From positions 31,579 through 95,578 of the forward strand of contig NZ_BLID01000014.1 of assembly GCF_009811315.1 (NCBI RefSeq): DNA of 64,000 nt, written 5' to 3'. A program made the position numbers and the translations under genes. This document shows, in pieces, positions 28,901 to 36,541 of this stretch. Positions within the stretch are counted from its first letter, which is position 1. Each line of letters begins with the position of its first letter. The notes below the pieces were generated by a model that was not told the DNA's origin, made no database searches, and saw only the letters and a program-made list of their open reading frames with translations. Source of the stretch: Vibrio atypicus. Its GTDB lineage: Bacteria; Pseudomonadota; Gammaproteobacteria; Enterobacterales; Vibrionaceae.

Positions 28901-31754
28901 GGCGGCAATCGAGACCGAGAAGCATATCCTCGGAAACATTGAAAAAGGAAAAGGACAGCATAAGCCGTTCAGCTCCTCTAAGCAGGTTCATCAGTACCTT
29001 AAAAACCACCCTAGCCTGACTCACGGCCAAGGTAATGCCATTCATTTGATTTCAACGACACCCGATAGTTTTGTCGGTATTCAAGGTTTAGCCGGTACGG
29101 GTAAGTCCACGATGCTCGAAACCAACATCGAACTCATCGAGCACGTCGCCCAAGCGGGGAAAAACCAACCTGATCGAATTATTGGTCTTGCCCCCACTCA
29201 CTCAGCTGTCGGGGAATTGGAAAGTAAAGGTGTCAAAGCGCAAACTCTGGAGAGCTTACTCACCGATATTCGCCAGGGCCGAACCTCACCAGAAGACTAT
29301 AAAAACACCTTATTCTTTCTGGATGAAAGTTCGATGGTCAGCAATAAGCAAGCGAAGGAGCTCACTGACTTGGTACTACAAAGCCAATCTAAAGCGGTGT
29401 TATTAGGTGATAAAGAGCAATTGCTCTCTCTTAATGCGGGTAAGCCGTTCGAGTTGGCCATGACAAAAAGCATCATCGATACCGCGCAGATCATCGACTC
29501 AGAGCAAATGACCGACATCATTCGTCAGTGCAACAAAGCGACGTTAGGTGCAGTGCATAACATTCTCGATAAACAACCTGACAGTGCGCTCGACAAACTC
29601 TGTCAACAAGGCGCTGATAGACAAGGAAAAACGCAACATGTCATTTCAACACTTACCGATAACCCTCAAGACCCTCGAAAAGCGCAGCAAATCGCGACTG
29701 AGAAGCTTCCTTATGAAGTTGCACAAGATTACCTATCACGTACTCAAGAAACGCGCGAAAATACGCTTATCATCGCTTACACGAACAATGAGCGAGATGC
29801 CATCACTGAGCACATTCGCCACGGTTTAATAAAAAAGAACGAGTTAGGCAAAGAAAATGTCATTGTGCCAAGACTTCGTTCTATCGGCGCCAGTGGCGAA
29901 GAGCTCAAAACCATGATGCCGTACCAAAAAGGGCTTGTACTCAGTACCAAGCCAGGGCAATACGGAACCATCACCAAAGTCGATTCTGAACATGGTGTGG
30001 TCATGGTAAAGAGCCACGAGACAGGAAAAGAAAGCGCGTTTTTACCAAGGCATCGCGATCATAAGTTTACTGCCCTGTTTTCGGCCTCGCATAAACCGCT
30101 ATCGACAGGCGATAAGATCATCACCCGCTTTACAGATAAAAGTCGCGGCATTAAGGCCAACGTCGTACACCACATTGTTCAAGCTGACAATAACGCCGTG
30201 ATTGCCCAATCCAAAAATGGACAATCACTCACGATCGATCCAGAGAAACTTAAGGATGGTCATTGGGATTACGCCTATACCCGAACCGCAGATATGGCGC
30301 AAGGTGCCACGTACCAAAACGTCATTACCTCTATCAAAGGGAAAGGTGCTCTGACTAACCTAAGACGTGCTTACATCGATTTAACAAGGGCGAGTGAACA
30401 CGTCAGACTCTACACCGATAACCCAAAACAGATGATGAAGAGCTGGTTATCCAAAGAGGTCAACAAAGCCAGTGCGATTGAAACCGTTAAGCAAATAGCC
30501 CCTCAATCGACCACGTATTTTAATGACAACGCCCTCCCTCATGAAGACGTTCGTTATCAAAACAAGAGTGGGGATTTTGATTACAACAAATTCAGAGAAC
30601 ACATTAACTCTGAGTTGCCAAAATACACAGAAAGCCTAGCCACTCACCTATTAGGAGCACCTAACAAATCGAAATCTGATCGAGACTATTTAACGTTTGG
30701 TACGGGTAAGTCCGCCATTAAAGTCAGTTTAACGGGGGACTATCGCGGTTATTTCAAAGATTACACAACAGGAGAAAAAGGCTCGCTGATTAATCTAATG
30801 ATGAGTCATAAAGACCTCAGCTATAAAGAGGCGATGAACGAGGCTCATAACCTATTAAATAATCCTGAACACTATCAAGTAGCGATTAACAAGGATCACG
30901 AAAAGCTTATGAATACAACACCAAAACACGTTGCTCAATTTGAACAGCGAGCGAAAGATTATTTACAAGAGAGCCAAGAACTGAAAGGAACATTAGTCGA
31001 ACAATACCTCAATAAGCTAGGCATTAAAGAAGCAGAGAACGACAACGTTCGTTTCCATCCCGCAGTTTACTCGTCAGAAGATCAAGCGTTTCACCCTGCT
31101 ATGATCGTAAACATTCATAACCAGAAAGGAGAGACACGAGCTATTGAAATTACCTATCTTGATCATAATGCCAATAAAGATATTGATATGGACGTTAACC
31201 CAAGGGTATTAGGCACTAAATCGAAGCAAATGACCGTCTTTAATCAAGGACGGGATTTAAACACCACTATTATCAGTACAGGAATTGAGCAATCATTCAT
31301 TATTAACGAACATACTCAAGGCCAATATGACATCATTAATGTTAACCAAAAAAATGATATCCAGAACATATCCCCTGATGAGGTAAGACAAAATGTCATT
31401 ATTGTATTGACGAGCCAAAACTTAGAAATCAATTCAAATAACATGGAAAAGATCATTGAAAAGTTCTCCTCTCCTAACATTCACTTTGTTACGGAAGAAG
31501 ATATGATCAAGCAAATAGCAGATTGCGTTCAGTTATTTGAAGGGAAAGAAAAGGACGCTAACATTGGTCTTAGCAACCATGAGGAGTTACCGATAAAATC
31601 GGATAATCATCATAAAGAAATTATTTCTTCTAGTCACAAAGATCAAAAAAGCAAAGAGCTAGAGCACTTTGACCATAAAGAGCATTCTCCACAGAGAGAA
31701 CTTGAGTTAAATAAAGAACCTAACATTGATAATGGTTGGGAGTTAGAACGATAA
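25971..31754 (+). CDS. traI: TraI, MOBF relaxase-helicase with primase/Toprim-like C-terminus
   Basis: 1927 residues, longer than F TraI (1756). The order is: relaxase domain with the catalytic tyrosine pair Y16-Y17 and the HUH motif QVHSHALAANM near residue 175; helicase part with Walker A GLAGTGKST near residue 1040 and FFLDESS near 1120; then from about 1570 a domain with FKDYTTGEKGSLINLMM, and a Toprim-like region (IISTGIEQSFIINEHTQ, about 1690-1850). It nicks oriT, stays attached to the 5' end and unwinds DNA during transfer. AAAGGAAA precedes the ATG-ATG start. Confidence 0.95.
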   Translation: MMSISPLRSPSNAAQYYLNEENTQDHPDTSLEKDASDNYYLKEKQQGENTFWHGKLAQEARLLGKPVEQKTLETILSGTLNDETIKGKREDHKSGFDLTFSAPKNASILALVGGDSRLIEAHNNAVKFALSELEKDVAQATHTNEAGEREFHNTQSMIFAVVRHKTSRNNDPQVHSHALAANMTRDQEGNLRTLASNLKQKGGVINGSGERIYNFQKYYTALYQSQFARESEELGFQTKGLGNAQFDIDGVPESLHKAFSTRKQQIDQQVMEFGHDTQASRDTAALDTRQRKTYHCDATLNHKWQQTVKGEGFDPALLVKQSQAMPQKGGHAMQQAHEAFSHAMTHLGQYSTSLSLEKVIEVAASDFTKGTQQANAIDLKQVADEWIKNGQLVPLAEKGHYTSQTMLKNEKALMDITKGRTHNMRTNIDEPTLNRLNIAQDNRQKVADIYGSTKQFHVVNVFGSSEQIAQNLLNAGNHSGKRVQLVSQNTQHHRHNQQNIPRESHTFATWVKHLFQDDQRHTLQGLLDSKHPLTNKDIVLVDNANKMSANELLSLSEKAGNSNSKVILLNRVSNRQGMKAHSAIDLYSKGNVTTHTWVNSKQADSVVRLHNREDHNIALTYADLPDKTNAQVLATSGVEQRRLTNEIRTALKNDGQLSRTSVTVFTQQPHYLSKPQQQFAKHYQSGMTLRQWDKGKPHDFVIASVDKASNTLEVLSKTDGKASTFDPSSKAFQSMNMQLYKPDALEISQGERILATNKHFPSQLEAGHRYLVTSITKNSLTLTNQQGQSSTLPLDKLKDAPLTYDYAHSANHFEPREHTLLSGKAFTLSKELLNDLTENSRRLDIFTDHPEKAQQALEKGEIRPSSIERVLHTQNINDRYLSEATQPTLRHDIEHAIGALAKEQQAPESEKAVNFALNHLSEKEAGFTQKELVIEAVRYAFEETNSPITKAQIEAELAKRSDALSAEYSDGTRWTTEAAIETEKHILGNIEKGKGQHKPFSSSKQVHQYLKNHPSLTHGQGNAIHLISTTPDSFVGIQGLAGTGKSTMLETNIELIEHVAQAGKNQPDRIIGLAPTHSAVGELESKGVKAQTLESLLTDIRQGRTSPEDYKNTLFFLDESSMVSNKQAKELTDLVLQSQSKAVLLGDKEQLLSLNAGKPFELAMTKSIIDTAQIIDSEQMTDIIRQCNKATLGAVHNILDKQPDSALDKLCQQGADRQGKTQHVISTLTDNPQDPRKAQQIATEKLPYEVAQDYLSRTQETRENTLIIAYTNNERDAITEHIRHGLIKKNELGKENVIVPRLRSIGASGEELKTMMPYQKGLVLSTKPGQYGTITKVDSEHGVVMVKSHETGKESAFLPRHRDHKFTALFSASHKPLSTGDKIITRFTDKSRGIKANVVHHIVQADNNAVIAQSKNGQSLTIDPEKLKDGHWDYAYTRTADMAQGATYQNVITSIKGKGALTNLRRAYIDLTRASEHVRLYTDNPKQMMKSWLSKEVNKASAIETVKQIAPQSTTYFNDNALPHEDVRYQNKSGDFDYNKFREHINSELPKYTESLATHLLGAPNKSKSDRDYLTFGTGKSAIKVSLTGDYRGYFKDYTTGEKGSLINLMMSHKDLSYKEAMNEAHNLLNNPEHYQVAINKDHEKLMNTTPKHVAQFEQRAKDYLQESQELKGTLVEQYLNKLGIKEAENDNVRFHPAVYSSEDQAFHPAMIVNIHNQKGETRAIEITYLDHNANKDIDMDVNPRVLGTKSKQMTVFNQGRDLNTTIISTGIEQSFIINEHTQGQYDIINVNQKNDIQNISPDEVRQNVIIVLTSQNLEINSNNMEKIIEKFSSPNIHFVTEEDMIKQIADCVQLFEGKEKDANIGLSNHEELPIKSDNHHKEIISSSHKDQKSKELEHFDHKEHSPQRELELNKEPNIDNGWELER

Positions 31755-31756
31755 AA

Positions 31757-31788
31757 AAGGGTAGCCATTGGGCTACCCTTTTTTTTTG
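31757..31788. terminator. Bidirectional terminator between traI and the convergent gene
   Basis: AAGGGTAGCC and GGCTACCCTT form a perfect 10 bp stem with an ATTG loop, with A-rich sequence on the left and eight Ts on the right. The last codons (KKKG) and stop of the convergent gene lie inside it. Confidence 0.9.
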
Positions 31789-32132
31789 CCTTCAAGGTAC
31801 TCATCGACTTTATTATTAACATCCGCTGTCACTACATTACGCAGTTCATTTGCTTCAGGCTTGTTCCGATAAAACGCTTCACCATCGAAACCTTGCGTAT
31901 AATCCAAATTTACTGTGCCTTGCGTCTGTCTAATACGACGATACATTTCTTCCAGCAACTCTCTGTTCGAAGGACGATCATCTTCGCTATCATTCAACTT
32001 GATCCGCAAAGCAAAACTCAAAAGATCGCGCACCGCTTCCGCATCGCTAAGCTTTTCTCTTTGCTGGTAGGTGTCAAAATCGGTCTCTAATTTTCCCTTA
32101 ACGGAGGCTTGCAACACTCGACTTCTCGCCAT
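31773..32132 (-). CDS. Putative relaxosome DNA-binding protein (ribbon-helix-helix-like)
   Basis: 119 residues from ATG 32132; GGGAG upstream decides this start over one at 32186. The N-terminus SRVLQASVKGKLETDFDTYQQREKLSDAEAVRDLLSFAL has the strand-helix-helix pattern of small relaxosome accessory proteins (TraY/TraM/MobC types). It is next to oriT and convergent with traI. The function is inferred from fold pattern and position. Confidence 0.6.
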   Translation of the reverse strand: MARSRVLQASVKGKLETDFDTYQQREKLSDAEAVRDLLSFALRIKLNDSEDDRPSNRELLEEMYRRIRQTQGTVNLDYTQGFDGEAFYRNKPEANELRNVVTADVNNKVDEYLEGKKKG

Positions 32133-32470
32133 GATCCACTCCCTTTGCCTGTTAGAAAATAGATAATATATTACAATAACTATCAAATAACATCTTAATA
32201 CACAAAGGATCAGAATTATCCTTCAAGCATTGGTAGATAAGGGGTAAATACATATTAAATACAATAGTAATAATTTTGCATTTAATTGGCCGATAGCCCT
32301 TACCAGTAAAGGGCTAAATAACAATGTAATACAGCTACATTATTTTCAATTAACATTCACTCCAAGTTTTAGTGAAGAATTTGAAAATTTTTTCACCATT
32401 TCAGATTAAGCACTGGAGCACACTATATCATTGTTTTTTAAGTCTTTATCTTTCCCACATACAACCATTC

Positions 32471-32505
32471 GGATTGAAAATCAATCCGCCGTGGGGTGTG
32501 GGGAG
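32471..32505 (+). other. oriT: oriT nic region, F type
   Basis: GGATTGA (32471-32477), AAA, TCAATCC (32481-32487) form a perfect inverted repeat. Three bases later comes GTGGGGTGTGG (32491-32501), identical to the F nic core as I recall it. By analogy TraI cuts between T32499 and G32500 on the plus strand. Inverted repeat, short gap, then GGGGTGT/GG is the arrangement of F. The 5' end of the transferred strand would lead into the 32.5-36 kb region. Confidence 0.85.
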
Positions 32506-32758
32506 GAAAAGACGAGTAAAGGCCCAAGTGGACAGATTTACAACCAGGTCATGCCCATCCGCCTTGCCGTTATATTGCCGGGTGATCAGCGCCCTTTTGA
32601 AAGGGTCAGGGGATGCAAAATTCACCGCACTAAGTAAAAATCTGCGAAATCAGACGTTTTGCAAGACCATTTTTTAGTCGATTCAGAGGTCTCTATAGAG
32701 AGTAGAAAGCGATACCCTGTTCTTAAAATTCTAAGTCAGTATTCACAGGTGGCTAAGG

Positions 32759-32792
32759 TACTCTTACTCTACGGTTTTGTAGAGTAAGAGTA
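32759..32792. repeat. 14 bp perfect inverted repeat in the leading region
   Basis: TACTCTTACTCTAC (32759-32772) and GTAGAGTAAGAGTA (32779-32792) with a 6-base loop GGTTTT. No T-tract follows. About 260 bases to the 3' side of nic, it could fold in the transferred single strand. Confidence 0.7.
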
Positions 32793-32822
32793 TAAGGGGC
32801 AGAGCGCCTTTTAGGTTTTATG

Positions 32823-33137
32823 TTACCAAAGATTGTATTTGTTTACGTAACTGATCATCAGCGCAGTGACGGTTACAAACACCATAAAGCTAAAGAAAAA
32901 TTCTTCACGGCTCCTTATCATTTTTTTCAATGGCGTAAAACTAAGTAAGAAAAAAACCGAGGTTCCAAATAAAATTTCTTTTTCAATGCCAGTACTCAAA
33001 GCAGCGACACAAATCGTTACAACTAAAGCATATGCAAAAAACGTTGCCTTGCTCATGCCTATTTGGCTGTTGTTTTTGTAAACATATATTCCTTGCATTG
33101 TAAAAGCTAAAAATAGAGCCAAAAAAGTCGATACCAT
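32823..33137 (-). CDS. Small membrane protein, unknown
   Basis: 104 residues from ATG 33137, which overlaps the stop of the preceding gene (TAATG). There are up to four hydrophobic segments (about 3-18, 30-45, 50-67, 80-95). It is probably translated together with the secreted protein before it. I do not recognise the family. Confidence 0.6.
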   Translation of the reverse strand: MVSTFLALFLAFTMQGIYVYKNNSQIGMSKATFFAYALVVTICVAALSTGIEKEILFGTSVFFLLSFTPLKKMIRSREEFFFSFMVFVTVTALMISYVNKYNLW

Positions 33138-33907
33138 TAAAACGTGCCTCCACAATCGGGCACATGACAGCTTGTACACAGAGCTCCCATCGACACGCCT
33201 AAACCGCCAGATCCTACTCTAGCAACAATGATCCCCATGCCATTGGGTATAGCCATTAACGTACTAAGCATTGCAGTGGACCCTGCAACAATTGCAGCGC
33301 GCGTAATATCGCCCCCAGAACAATCATTGGCAATTGCCCCCATTGCGCCAACTGCTGCGCCACCTATGCCATAAAAAATTACAGCAGGAACCGCTCTAGT
33401 TTGATTAGCGGCAAATTCCTCATCATAACCGTTGAGAAATATAGGAGTTTGATAACTAAGTTCTGTCGTCATGAACGAAGGAACCGTTTTTATTTTAGAT
33501 ACCGGAATTTGGTTGTTAAGGCTTCTCCATAGAGTATTAAATTTTGCTTTATTTGTGTGCTCAGAAATTACGACTCTACTCCCAGGCCTGTATGCTCTAC
33601 CGTTTACCTTTGATACAATGTGAATGAAATTGAGTGGCTTAAAATACAACTTAGTACCCGGCTCTATTTCATAAATTTTACCCTTCTCATTCGAAGCATA
33701 TATTACATCTTGCGTTAAATTAACAACTTCGTGGCCAAGTCCCTTAAAGCAATACTCATATCCTGCTCTCATCGTGCTTAGGTGTTCCTTAGGCGATAAT
33801 ACTTTACAAAAGGGACTATCAAATCCTATTTGTGTAAGGGCCATAACCTGTTGGTAGGGTGAAAAAAAAGTTATAACAAGGAGCGCTGTAATGATTTTTT
33901 TTGTCAT
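33137..33907 (-). CDS. Secreted or envelope protein, unknown
   Basis: 256 residues from ATG 33907. A signal peptide ends near VMA, a domain with two cysteines follows, then a Gly/Ala-rich hydrophobic region (about 178-240) and a C-terminal CTSCHVPDCGGTF with three cysteines. A Fur box lies about 130 bases upstream. It is coupled to the small membrane protein. Function unknown; a leading-region envelope protein. Confidence 0.65.
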   Translation of the reverse strand: MTKKIITALLVITFFSPYQQVMALTQIGFDSPFCKVLSPKEHLSTMRAGYEYCFKGLGHEVVNLTQDVIYASNEKGKIYEIEPGTKLYFKPLNFIHIVSKVNGRAYRPGSRVVISEHTNKAKFNTLWRSLNNQIPVSKIKTVPSFMTTELSYQTPIFLNGYDEEFAANQTRAVPAVIFYGIGGAAVGAMGAIANDCSGGDITRAAIVAGSTAMLSTLMAIPNGMGIIVARVGSGGLGVSMGALCTSCHVPDCGGTF

Positions 33908-34038
33908 AGAAATACCTAACCTCTGTCTGTGTGACACTCTAGGGCTTCTAATGTGTATAAAAGCCTATTTCTAACACGCGAAACAACTTTCATTTAGTTT
34001 TTACATAGCTAACAAAAGTGTTACGTAGCATTCTATCA

Positions 34039-34057
34039 AATGAAAATAATTATCATT
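34039..34057. promoter_or_regulatory. Fur box
   Basis: AATGAAAATAATTATCATT differs from the palindromic Fur consensus (AATGATAATNATTATCATT) at one defined base. It lies inside a longer inverted repeat ATCAAATGA/TCATTTGAT (34035-34061). It could govern the leftward secreted-protein gene or rightward transcription of the candidate RNA. Confidence 0.7.
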
Positions 34058-34129
34058 TGATCGAAAAAAAAACCATAAGCCTTTTTGTTCTTGATACAAT
34101 ATGGGCTCTGAGTGAAGAAGGTCTACAAC

Positions 34130-34440
34130 CTGCAAGCACCATCAAATGATGCAAGTCGAAAGGAAAATCGGCACATAAGACACCAACCCCTTACCCGAAC
34201 TTAATCGAAGTCAGTCAAAGGCTATTACGAGAGGAGACACGACGAACGGCAACTAGGAAGTATGACGAGTCCGTAGTCCGCCCTGCGCAGTAGTGCAGGC
34301 GTTGGGAGATTGTTCACAGGAGCTTAGCGTCACATCGAGCTTGATCGATATCTGTGACTCTAGTTATCGTGGGAGGAGCATTCCGACGGAATGAACCGAT
34401 CGAAGCGGTGTGCCGCGGGGTGAGAACGCCCACAACAAAA
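34130..34440 (+). ncRNA. Candidate structured RNA
   Basis: Successive hairpins occur in about 130 bases: GCC-C-TGC/GCA-GGC (34280-34300), TCACA-TCGA/TCGA-TGTGA (34330-34357), CATTCC-GAC-GGAATG (34379-34393), ACCG/CGGT (34395-34409), then a GC-rich segment to CCCAC (34432). GC content is clearly higher than the flanks and no frame is convincing. radC lies close by, so the radC RNA motif (placed upstream of DNA-acting genes) is one specific possibility. The strand is uncertain. Confidence 0.45.
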
Positions 34441-34562
34441 ATTTTGCATGCAAAATTCTTTCTTTCAAATGGCTACTTTGATTCCAAACCATTACGTGAA
34501 CGGTTGAAAATCAAGCGAATGACCTTATATAGACTCTGGGAATACACATTTTTTGAGGCCGA

Positions 34563-35165
34563 ATGTCAGAGCTTAAAGACTTACACTACTACCGAACCTT
34601 TCATACACTGGTTATAAATGCCCTACTCCACCTTCTCTTCACAGTATCGATGAGTGATCGATTTGTACCTATAGCCAAACGCAACGACATACTCACTAAA
34701 TATTTAAAGCCAAAACTTAAAGAGAGAGCCTTTTCGAGCCTCAAGAAAGACATTCGTTTGATGCTCAATATTGCCAAGTCGAAACAAGGTAATTTGGAGA
34801 AAAGGCTGTATGAAATCCATTCTCTGGCTAATGAATGCAAACCAACGGATCTAAGCAAGCTCATGGAGTTACTTGTTTACTTAAATGACGAAGCAAGCAT
34901 CGACTCTAAGGTTTATGAAGAAGGCCAAGAAACATTACCTAATGTTCTCTACATGCTGGAATCACACATAGAGCATTGTTTTGATGACAACGAAACGCAG
35001 ATTGCCCCCGTATCAATGTTCATCCATACACCAACCCCTAGTGAATTGATTCAAACAATTAATGAATTCAACAAACTAACGTGCGAAATGAAACAATGGG
35101 ATAAGAACACCAACCATGTTCACTTGCTTCTTCATCCTATCGGCGTGAAAACAAATTTAGCCTGA
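34563..35165 (+). CDS. Unknown protein downstream of the candidate RNA
   Basis: 200 residues from ATG 34563; a second possible start is MSDRFVPIAKRND near 34650. The protein is helical and Lys/Glu-rich with no membrane segment apart from a mildly hydrophobic N-terminus, and ends in HVHLLLHPIGVKTNLA. No family recognised. It is on the same strand as the candidate RNA and convergent with radC. Confidence 0.5.
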   Translation: MSELKDLHYYRTFHTLVINALLHLLFTVSMSDRFVPIAKRNDILTKYLKPKLKERAFSSLKKDIRLMLNIAKSKQGNLEKRLYEIHSLANECKPTDLSKLMELLVYLNDEASIDSKVYEEGQETLPNVLYMLESHIEHCFDDNETQIAPVSMFIHTPTPSELIQTINEFNKLTCEMKQWDKNTNHVHLLLHPIGVKTNLA

Positions 35166-35200
35166 ACATCAAGTTCAGGTATTTAAACGGCCGAAGCCGT

Positions 35201-35689
35201 TTAAATCCATCCTCGTTCAGCGAAAGAGACTACCTCTTCGTGAGAGATGACAAAGTGGTCTAGGACTCGAACATCAACCAACGCTAACGCATCGGCAAGG
35301 CGGCGAGTAATTCGACGGTCACTTTGGCTAGGTTCGGCGACACCAGAGGGATGATTATGGTAAAAGATAACCGCAGCTGCATTGTGCATTAGAGCTTCTT
35401 TCACGACTTCTCGCGGGTATACACTCGCGGCATCGATAGTGCCGTTGAACATTTCGTCTGTAGCCCGAACTCGATGTTGATTATCTAAGAAAAGAACACC
35501 GAAGACTTCATGCTCTTTTGCTGCTAGGGAAGTTTGGCAATATGCCTTGACGAGGTCAGGTGATGTCAGAGCAGGTAATTCGTTGATGAAAAGTTTAGAT
35601 TTGAGGATTTGAGCTGCATGGCCAAGTGTCTGTTTCTCTTCTGCTGAGAAAAGCGCGTTATTTAGATAAGTAAGATTTGATGCAGTCAT
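35201..35689 (-). CDS. radC: RadC-family JAB-domain protein
   Basis: 162 residues. The JAB/MPN metal-binding motif HNHPSG followed by SQSD is complete (about 110-124). AAGGAC precedes the start. Mobile-element RadC proteins of this length are common in leading regions and genomic islands. The biochemical role is unsettled; a DNA-repair function is not established. Confidence 0.92.
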   Translation of the reverse strand: MTASNLTYLNNALFSAEEKQTLGHAAQILKSKLFINELPALTSPDLVKAYCQTSLAAKEHEVFGVLFLDNQHRVRATDEMFNGTIDAASVYPREVVKEALMHNAAAVIFYHNHPSGVAEPSQSDRRITRRLADALALVDVRVLDHFVISHEEVVSFAERGWI

Positions 35690-36541
35690 AACGATGTCCT
35701 TTTTTGTCTATGTCGTTTTCGTCTGACTGTCCGGCCTACTGACACGGTTCTGGTTAGCAAGGGCGCGACGCGTTTATATACCCTTGCTAACAAGGTTCTG
35801 TTAGTAGACGGTTCAAAGGAAGATACGAAGAACGCAAGGATAAAAAAGGCGGCTCTGACGGCCACCCTTACAGTAGATAACAATGTTAAGGCTACAGCAC
35901 CCTAATCACGAGTCGAGGATCATTTCAAACTTTCCCGAATCAACTTTCATGATGATAATAAGCAGCCAGAACGTGCAACCACCATGTTCGAACAGCATTT
36001 ATTCCTCAAATGCTTCTATTGCCTGACGAATTCTGCATTTCTTAGAGTTCCTATGACGCACGTTTCCAGACAACACTTGATTTATACGACGCTGCATTGT
36101 CTTATGAATTACACCTTGGTAAGAAACATTAAATACATGCCGCTTTAGCAAATCACTAACTCTAAGTTTGCTATCTTAGCAAGTTGGTAGTGATGTTACT
36201 TTTCAAACTGACGCTATAGCCATCATTCTACACGTGAATATTGAAATATAATTAAACATGTACGGCTCTTAAAAAGAGGCATTACAGCTTTGCTCTCATT
36301 ACCTACAAATGATCATTAGATAAACCATATTCAGCGCTCTTTCTACTGTACTAAGTCAAACAACCTATTTGCTATATCATCTTAACTTGTATAACCACTC
36401 TAAATTCAAATGTTCTATTTTTATTGACATTCACACCAAACACACGCTTCACTAAAAGTATCAACATCCAGTACAAAAAACGCGATTGAGTCAGGTGACG
36501 CGGACACCACTATCATTCAACTAACAAGAAGTAACCATGAC
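35690..36541. other. Intergenic region upstream of radC
   Basis: No confident gene. It contains an 11 bp inverted repeat GTTAGCAAGGG/CCCTTGCTAAC at 35753-35791, which would lie in the radC 5' leader. On the minus strand a 50-codon frame from TTG 36151 to TTA 35999 encodes a basic helical peptide (RHVFNVSYQGVIHKTMQRR) that may be the end of a decayed regulator. The rest is AT-rich promoter-type sequence. Confidence 0.45.

Larger units (their letters stand above)
32133..32822. other. oriT and leading-region intergenic DNA
   Basis: No gene. The left part is AT-rich with an 8 bp inverted repeat TAGCCCTT/AAGGGCTA (32294-32316), possibly sites for the accessory protein or IHF. The nic region is at 32471-32505. 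To its right is a run of hairpins: CCCTTT/AAAGGG near 32590, TGCGAAA/TTTTGCA near 32645, the 12 bp palindrome TCTCTATAGAGA at 32690-32701, and a 14 bp inverted repeat at 32759-32792. Confidence 0.7.
33908..34562. other. Intergenic region with Fur box, candidate structured RNA and palindrome
   Basis: No gene that I trust; a frame at 34354-34617 lacks a ribosome site and runs through hairpins. The region holds a Fur box at 34039-34057, a hairpin-rich segment at about 34130-34440, and an 18 bp palindrome AATTTTGCATGCAAAATT at 34440-34457. Confidence 0.6.

Noticed and set aside
32372..32677. Two plus-strand frames over the oriT region
   Set aside because: They cover the nic site and leading-region hairpins, with no family features; this is oriT DNA.
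34261..34290. Possible hammerhead ribozyme core (TGACGAG...)
   Set aside because: The required CTGANGA and GAAA elements with the three stems are not present.
34354..34617. 87-codon plus-strand frame over the candidate RNA
   Set aside because: No credible ribosome site, it runs through several hairpins and overlaps the better-supported gene at 34563.
35999..36151. 50-codon basic minus-strand frame
   Set aside because: Looks somewhat like a regulator fragment, but lacks ATG and a ribosome site; noted only in the region entry.
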